From positions 1,674,001 through 1,738,000 of the forward strand of contig NC_016109.1 of the NCBI RefSeq assembly GCF_000269985.1: a stretch of 64,000 bases of DNA. The letters are read 5' to 3'. Every line of letters begins with the position of its first letter. The stretch's first letter is position 1. The stretch is from Kitasatospora setae KM-6054. GTDB taxonomy: Bacteria; Actinomycetota; Actinomycetes; Streptomycetales; Streptomycetaceae. Shown here in pieces: positions 59,596 through 64,000 of this stretch. Under the pieces are notes generated by a model, which was not told the origin of the DNA, did no database searches, and saw only the letters and a list, made by a program, of their open reading frames with translations. Position numbers and translations under genes: made by a program.

Positions 59596-60901
59596 GACCC
59601 TTCCACTGGAGGCCGGACTCTCGCCGGGCGAGCGGGAGTTGCTGCTCGACCTGCTGCGGCTGCCGACCGCCGGGCCGCTGGAGGCCGGGCCGGGCGCGCC
59701 GCCGCCGCTGCTGCCCGAGGCGCTGGAGGCGTACGCCCGGGCGGCGGCCGGTCTGGGCCTGGCCGAGCTGTACCGGGGCGCGCCCGGGGTGGCCGAACTC
59801 GACCGGCCGGACGTGCCGTTGACCGTCCGGCAGGCGGTGCGGTCGGCGGCCGGTCCTGGCTTCCTGGCCTGCCAGCCGAGCCTGGTGCTGCGGCTGGGGC
59901 CCGCGCTGCCACGGGCGGCGACGGTGATGTTCAACGTGCACCTGGACACGGTGGCCGGCCGGGAGCCGGTCGGCTTCGACGGGCGGCGGTTCACCGGGCG
60001 GGGCGCGATCGACGCCAAGGGCCCGGCGGTGGCGCTGCTCGCCGGGGTGCGGGCGGCGGTGGCGGCGGAGCCCCGGGTGGGGCGGGAGGTCGCGGTGCTG
60101 GTGCAGGCGGTGTCCGGTGAGGAGGGCGGCGCGATGGGCGTGTTCGGCACCCGTCCGCTGGTCGAGGCCGGGTACGTGGGCGCGCTGAACGTGTTCTGCG
60201 AGCCGACCGGCCTGCGCTTCCTGCCCCGCTCCACCGCCGCCGCCACCGCCCGGCTGCGGGTGCGCGGCGAGGACGCGATCGACGACTGCCCGGAGGCGGG
60301 CCACAACGCGACGGTCCTGCTCGGCTTCCTCGCCCAGCACCTGGCACGGGAGTTGGGCGGCGCGGCCGGACCGCGCGACCCGGTCTGCGTGGCGGGGATG
60401 AGCACCGGCCCGCTGCACAACCGGGTCTACGGGATCGGTGAGCTGCTGCTCAACCTCCCCTACCGGGAGGCCGGTTCGGGCCGCCGGGCGGAACGGGCGG
60501 TGGCGGCCGCGGTCCGCTCCGGACTGGCGGAGTTCCGGCACCTGTTCGGCGGGCTGCCGGAGTTCGCCCGGACCGCCGCCGACTGCGCGCGGATCACCCG
60601 GCTCGACTGGCCCAAGCGCGGCCTGCCCGTCCTGGACAACCGGCACCCGGCGTTCGAGGAACTGCTGACCGGACCGGCCGGGATCGCCCGGATGCCGGAC
60701 ACCGAACCGGCCTTCACCTGCGACGCGATCTGGACGGCCGGCCTGCCGGACGACGCGTTCACCGTGGTGCTCGGCCCGGGCGAGCTGGGCGCCAACCGGG
60801 CGCACGCGGCGGGCGAGTTCGCCGAGGCCGCGCAGCTCGACGCCTTCGCCTCGGCGGTGGCCCGGCTGCTGGTGGCCTTCGCCCGCCACGGCCGGGCCTG
60901 A
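59585..60901 (+). CDS. M20 family metallopeptidase/amidohydrolase
   Basis: A 438-residue zinc amidohydrolase. NVHLDTV gives the first metal His and Asp, GAIDAKGPAVALL the bridging Asp, SGEEGGAMG the catalytic Glu pair, FCEPTGL the next ligand and GANRAHAAGEF the last His. Relatives include ArgE, DapE and deacylases. In a pathway with two aminotransferases it probably removes a protecting acyl group or cuts an amide. GTG start at 59585 lies inside the end of the preceding gene. Its stop codon lies in the first unit of a tandem repeat. Confidence 0.9.
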   Translation: MLTETLPLEAGLSPGERELLLDLLRLPTAGPLEAGPGAPPPLLPEALEAYARAAAGLGLAELYRGAPGVAELDRPDVPLTVRQAVRSAAGPGFLACQPSLVLRLGPALPRAATVMFNVHLDTVAGREPVGFDGRRFTGRGAIDAKGPAVALLAGVRAAVAAEPRVGREVAVLVQAVSGEEGGAMGVFGTRPLVEAGYVGALNVFCEPTGLRFLPRSTAAATARLRVRGEDAIDDCPEAGHNATVLLGFLAQHLARELGGAAGPRDPVCVAGMSTGPLHNRVYGIGELLLNLPYREAGSGRRAERAVAAAVRSGLAEFRHLFGGLPEFARTAADCARITRLDWPKRGLPVLDNRHPAFEELLTGPAGIARMPDTEPAFTCDAIWTAGLPDDAFTVVLGPGELGANRAHAAGEFAEAAQLDAFASAVARLLVAFARHGRA

Positions 60902-61005
60902 GACCAGCCGCCGGGCCTGAGACCAACGGCCGGCCTGAGAACAACCCCCGGCCTGAGAACAACCCCCGGACCTGAGAACAACCCCCGGACCTGAGACCAA
61001 CCGGC
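60895..61005. repeat. 18-19-bp tandem repeat, six units, in the M20-Ldh2 spacer
   Basis: Units begin at 60895, 60914, 60932, 60950, 60968 and 60987, consensus GGCCTGAGAACAACCCCC. The first unit contains the M20 stop codon (TGA, 60899-60901). The fourth unit repeats the third exactly. Confidence 0.9.
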
Positions 61006-61068
61006 GGCCCTTGACCCGGCCGACCCCGAGACCACCTGATTCCCCTTCCCGACTGGAGGCTGTTCCCC

Positions 61069-62217
61069 GTGACCACCGTGGCGTCCGCGCCCAGTGCCGC
61101 CGGCACCGTCCGCGTCCCGTACGCCGACCTGATCCGTTTCACCACCGAGGTGTTCGCCGCGCACCGGCTGCCTCCCGAGCGCGCCCGGGAGGCGGCGGAG
61201 GCGCTCTGCTACGGCGACGCCGCCGGGATGGACTCGCACGGGCTGGCCAACCTGGGCCGGCTCTACCTGCCGTTGCTGGCCGAGGGGCGGGCCGATCCGC
61301 TGGCGGAGCCGGTGGTGCTGGCCGACCGGGGGGCGGCGGTGCTGGTGGACGCGGCCGGGGCGCTCGGGCTGTGGCAGGCCGGGGCGGCGATGGAGCTGGC
61401 GGCGGAGCGGGCCGAGCGGTACGGGATCGGGCTGGTGTCGGTGCGCCGGGCCACCCACTTCGGCTGTGCGGGCCACCACGCGGCGCGGGTCACCGGGCGC
61501 GGGATGATCGGGCTGCTGGCGTCGAACTGCGGCCGCCAGCGAATCGCCCGGCCGCCGGGCGGCGCGGTGGCGCTGCTCGGCACCAACCCGTGGAGCGTGG
61601 CCGCGCCGGCCGGTGAACTGCCGCCGTACGTCCTGGACATGAGCACCACGGCGGTGCCGACCGGCCGGGTCCGGGCGGCCGAGCGGGCGGGCCGGTCGAT
61701 CCCGGAGGGCTGGCTGGCCGGGCCGGACGGGCAGCCGGTGACCGACCCGGGGGCGTTCGACCGGGGCGAGGCGCACCTGCTCTGGCTGGGGGCCGGTTCG
61801 GGCGGCGAGTTCAAGGGCTTCGGGCTGGGGCTGATGGTGGAGGTGCTGGCGGCGCTACTGCCGGGCGCCGGCCTGGGCCCGGAGCCGGACGCGCTGACCG
61901 GCGACGGACGGCCGTCCGGGCGGGACGACGACATCGGCGTGTTCGCGCTGGCGATCGCCCCGGCGACGCTCCGGGATCCCGGGCAACTGGCGCTGGACGC
62001 CCGTACCTTGTTCGGCACGGTGCTGGACTGCCCGCCGGCCGAAGGGAGTTCGGGCCCAGTGGCGTACCCGGGCTGGCACGAGGCCCGGCGCACCGCCGAG
62101 TCGTACCGCGACGGGGTGCCGCTGGCCGCGCCGCTGCTGGCCGAACTGGCGGAGATCGCCGGGCGGTTCGGCATCCGACCGGTGGACGCCGACACCTGCG
62201 GGGAGGGCGGCCGGTGA
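61069..62217 (+). CDS. Ldh2/malate dehydrogenase-type oxidoreductase
   Basis: A 382-residue NAD(P)H-dependent enzyme of the Ldh2/YlbC/DpkA family. AAGMDSHGLANLGRL contains the catalytic His, RRATHFGCAGHHAARV and GTNPWSVAAPAG are cofactor-binding segments, and GEFKGFGLGLMVEVLAALL is the family signature near residue 245. Members reduce 2-keto acids, cyclic ketimines or diketo-sugars. GTG at 61069 with GGAGG ten bases upstream. Its stop overlaps the next start (GTGA). Confidence 0.92.
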   Translation: MTTVASAPSAAGTVRVPYADLIRFTTEVFAAHRLPPERAREAAEALCYGDAAGMDSHGLANLGRLYLPLLAEGRADPLAEPVVLADRGAAVLVDAAGALGLWQAGAAMELAAERAERYGIGLVSVRRATHFGCAGHHAARVTGRGMIGLLASNCGRQRIARPPGGAVALLGTNPWSVAAPAGELPPYVLDMSTTAVPTGRVRAAERAGRSIPEGWLAGPDGQPVTDPGAFDRGEAHLLWLGAGSGGEFKGFGLGLMVEVLAALLPGAGLGPEPDALTGDGRPSGRDDDIGVFALAIAPATLRDPGQLALDARTLFGTVLDCPPAEGSSGPVAYPGWHEARRTAESYRDGVPLAAPLLAELAEIAGRFGIRPVDADTCGEGGR

Positions 62218-63191
62218 GCGGGCTGCGGTTCGGGGTGGTCGGGCTCGGGGTGATCTCGCGGTTCTACCTGGCCGCGCTGGAGCGGGTGCCGGGGGTGCGG
62301 CTGTCGGCGGTGTGCGACCGGGACGCGGCGGTGCTGGAGCCGTTCGGCGGCCGGGTGGCGTGCTTCACCGACCACCGGGAGATGCTGGCGGCGGGCGGGC
62401 TGGACGCCGTGGTGGTGACCGTCCCGAACGACCTGCACCTGGCGATCGCCCGGGACGCGCTGCGGGCCGGACTGCCGGTCTGCGTGGAGAAGCCGCTGGC
62501 CCTGCGGGCCGTCGAGGGCGAGGAGTTGGCGGCGCTGGCGGCCGAGCGGCGGGTGCCGCTGTTCACCGCCTTCCACCGGCGCTACAACACGGCGGTGCGG
62601 GAATTGGCCGCGACCGTGGCCCGACACCCCTCCCCCGTACGGTCGGTGACCGCGCGCTACTTCGAACTGATCGAGGAGCACGTCGGCCGGGACCGCTGGT
62701 ACCTGGACCCGGAGCGGTGCGGCGGCGGCTGTGTCGCCGACAACGGCCCGAACGCGTACGACCTGCTGCGGCTGCTGGCCGGCCCGCTGGAGCTGACCGG
62801 CGCCCGGGTGGCGCGCGACGGCGGCGGGGTGGACCGGTCCGCCGAGCTGGAGCTGGCGGGCCCCGGCGGGGTGCGCGGCCGGATCCTGCTGGACTGGTCG
62901 TACCCGGGCGAACTCAAGGACGTCGAGGTCGAGTTGGCGGACGGATCGGCGCTGCGGGCGGACCTGCTGGCCGGGCACGAGGGCTTCAAGCAGTCGCTGT
63001 GGCACGAGTACGAGGGCATCGTCGGCGAGTTCGCCGGGCTGCTGCGCGGCGAAGGGCCCGGCGGGACGGACCGGCCGACGGACCGGGGCCCGGACGGGGT
63101 GGACGCGCTGCGGGTGGTCGAGGCGGCGTACCGCGCCGAGGCGGCCGCGGTGGCGGCGGCGGACGCGGCCGGGGCGGGGGTGCGCGGATGA
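62214..63191 (+). CDS. Gfo/Idh/MocA family oxidoreductase 2, with His-to-Asn change in the active-site motif
   Basis: A 325-residue protein. FGVVGLGVISRFYLAALE is the Rossmann motif and VCVEKPLAL the EKP motif. The conserved segment that usually reads GGGxxxDxGxHxxD reads GGGCVADNGPNAYDLL here, with Asn where the catalytic His is expected. It may therefore act on an unusual substrate or as a reductase with another acid. It overlaps both neighbours by four bases. Confidence 0.88.
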   Translation: MSGLRFGVVGLGVISRFYLAALERVPGVRLSAVCDRDAAVLEPFGGRVACFTDHREMLAAGGLDAVVVTVPNDLHLAIARDALRAGLPVCVEKPLALRAVEGEELAALAAERRVPLFTAFHRRYNTAVRELAATVARHPSPVRSVTARYFELIEEHVGRDRWYLDPERCGGGCVADNGPNAYDLLRLLAGPLELTGARVARDGGGVDRSAELELAGPGGVRGRILLDWSYPGELKDVEVELADGSALRADLLAGHEGFKQSLWHEYEGIVGEFAGLLRGEGPGGTDRPTDRGPDGVDALRVVEAAYRAEAAAVAAADAAGAGVRG

Positions 63192-63649
63192 TCCGGGACC
63201 CGCTGGCCGGCTGGCAGGACTGGCAGGGCGTGCCGCCGCTGCGCGAGAACGGGCCGAAGCGGACGGTGACCGGCACGCTGGTGAAGGTGCTGCTGCACAG
63301 CCGCACCGAGCGCGGGATGAGCCTGGAGCCGTTCGCCAGCCGGTGCGTGCGGGCCGGCGAGGTGCACGAGCTGGTCACCACCGACCAGCGGGACACCGTG
63401 GCGGGCGCGCGGATCGACCGGGTCGGGTTCCTGGGGTTCGCGGAGATCGCGGTCGCCGGGGTGCTGGACCGCGGCGACGAGGTGTACGTCGGCGAGCACC
63501 GGGTGGGCACGGTGCTGGGCTTCGACGGCTGCCACTTCCCCAACCACTACAACGTGCTGATCGCCGCCGACCACCTGCTCACCGGCGAGAAGCTGGACCT
63601 GCGGCCGGAGCTGCCGGTGCGCTTCGTCCCGGCGGACGAGGTCCGCTGA
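63188..63649 (+). CDS. Conserved small protein of unknown family, last gene of the pathway cluster
   Basis: A 153-residue cytoplasmic-type protein, not recognised. It is predicted to be mostly beta strands: TVTGTLVKVLLHS, VAGARIDRVGFLGFAEIAVAGVL, EVYVGEHRVGTVLGFDGCHFPNHYNVLIAA. The block GFDGCHFPNHYN, with His, Cys and Asn, looks like a functional site. It starts by ATGA overlap with the Gfo/Idh 2 stop, so it is made together with it, and may be a partner or an enzyme of the pathway. Its stop codon lies in the first unit of a 27-bp repeat. Confidence 0.8.
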   Translation: MIRDPLAGWQDWQGVPPLRENGPKRTVTGTLVKVLLHSRTERGMSLEPFASRCVRAGEVHELVTTDQRDTVAGARIDRVGFLGFAEIAVAGVLDRGDEVYVGEHRVGTVLGFDGCHFPNHYNVLIAADHLLTGEKLDLRPELPVRFVPADEVR

Positions 63650-63719
63650 GGCGGAACGGGGTCGGGGGTCCGCCGAGGCGGAACGGGGTCGGGGGTCCGC
63701 CGAGGCGGAACGGGGTCGG
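63641..63719. repeat. 27-bp tandem repeat, almost three units, over the stop codon
   Basis: The unit (GTCCGC CGA GGCGGAACGGGG TCGGGG) occurs at 63641, 63668 and 63695. In the first copy CGA is TGA and is the stop codon of the small protein. Each copy can fold into a TCCGC/GCGGA hairpin. Confidence 0.9.
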
Positions 63720-63740
63720 AAGAACGGACGGGGCAGCGGC

Positions 63741-63780
63741 AGGGCCCGGAACGGGGGGCGCCATCCCCGTTCCGGGCCCT
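63741..63780. terminator. Terminator at the right end of the pathway cluster
   Basis: AGGGCCCGGAACGGGG (63741-63756) and CCCCGTTCCGGGCCCT (63765-63780) form a perfect 16-bp stem between the cluster and a convergent gene. Confidence 0.9.
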
Positions 63781-63807
63781 CGGTGGTCAGCCTGGTGGCA
63801 GGACCGC

Positions 63808-64000
63808 TCAGCGGCCGAGCAGCGGGACGTCGATGTCGCCCAGGTGGTAGGCACGCACGGCCTGCACCAGCTCCTCGACGGACAGCTGGCCGTCGCCGTT
63901 GGCGTCGATCTGGGCGAACGCCTCCAGCGGGTTGACGTCGTGGACGCCGATCGCGTCCAGCCAGGACTTGAACTCGGCCGGGTTGACCTGGCCGTCGCCG
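63808..64000 (-). CDS. EF-hand calcium-binding protein, C-terminal part (5' end outside window)
   Basis: The minus-strand frame reads GDGQVNPAEFKSWLDAIG, then a full EF-hand loop DANGDGQLSVEE, and ends VPLLGR with TGA at 63808-63810. The loop has Asp, Asn, Asp and Glu at the calcium-binding positions, and the upstream GDGQVNPAEF is the end of another loop. This fits small calmodulin-like proteins of streptomycetes. It likely starts beyond the window. Confidence 0.88.
   Translation of the reverse strand, partial: GDGQVNPAEFKSWLDAIGVHDVNPLEAFAQIDANGDGQLSVEELVQAVRAYHLGDIDVPLLGR

Noticed and set aside
60895..61005. CRISPR array
   Set aside because: Units are 18-19 bases and directly adjacent, without spacers or cas genes.

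Overview
The window is very GC-rich, uses many GTG starts, has genes coupled by GTGA or ATGA overlaps, and carries a 16S-23S-5S operon without spacer tRNAs. The encoded proteins (GH46 chitosanase, PRC-barrel/DUF2382 protein, FHA/FtsR/BFN block, DasR-type operator before crr-ptsI, a TTA codon in a pathway gene) point to a Streptomyces or Kitasatospora-type actinomycete.

Layout. 0-5.1 kb: the end of a polysaccharide deacetylase gene, a PanE-like reductase, an SDR, a 3-hydroxybutyryl-CoA dehydrogenase, a small lipoprotein and a secreted chitosanase with a palindromic operator. 5.2-7.0 kb: a GNAT acetyltransferase and an MFS protein that converge. 7.2-15.5 kb: a translation block, all on the minus strand (pheT, pheS, an orphan PAS histidine kinase, a SPOUT rRNA methyltransferase, rplT, rpmI, infC), in which infC starts at AUC behind a leader with a terminator, followed by a DUF1844 gene on the plus strand. 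15.6-18.9 kb: gcvP behind a tandem glycine riboswitch. 19.0-24.1 kb: a PRC-barrel/DUF2382 protein, an EmrB-type MFS exporter, DNA polymerase IV and a SanA/YdcF protein. 24.1-33.2 kb: a conserved actinobacterial division and envelope block on the minus strand (MerR, bifunctional nuclease, FtsR-type MerR, GarA-type FHA protein, DUF881, small basic protein, DUF881, a GDP-mannose pyrophosphorylase fused to a degenerate phosphomannomutase, and a CDP-alcohol phosphatidyltransferase). 33.3-38.5 kb: the rRNA operon, minus strand. 38.9-41.3 kb: a candidate DasR site and crr-ptsI. 41.4-46.4 kb: acetoacetyl-CoA synthetase, a phytoene-desaturase-like flavoprotein, a NUDIX hydrolase and a small secreted protein.

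46.6-63.65 kb is a compact pathway cluster that I cannot assign to a known product. A left operon encodes a UbiA prenyltransferase, an acyl-adenylating ligase, an FAD amine-oxidase-like protein, a methyltransferase, a two-lobed class III CoA transferase and a second ligase. Two DegT/DnrJ/EryC1 aminotransferases run the other way. A right operon encodes a Gfo/Idh dehydrogenase, a xylose-isomerase-like TIM barrel, an M20 amidohydrolase, an Ldh2-type oxidoreductase, a second Gfo/Idh protein and a small protein of unknown family. The enzyme set suggests oxidation and transamination of a sugar or cyclitol-like core, joined to an activated acid and prenylated or methylated. There is no PKS, NRPS, regulator or transporter inside it. 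A TTA codon at codon 8 of the first right-operon gene suggests bldA control.

Two window-scale patterns stand out. The plus strand is C-rich at about 20-33 kb and G-rich at 39-46 kb and 51-57 kb whichever way the genes point, and the switch falls at the rRNA operon. Short tandem duplications repeatedly include or abut the stop codons of genes.
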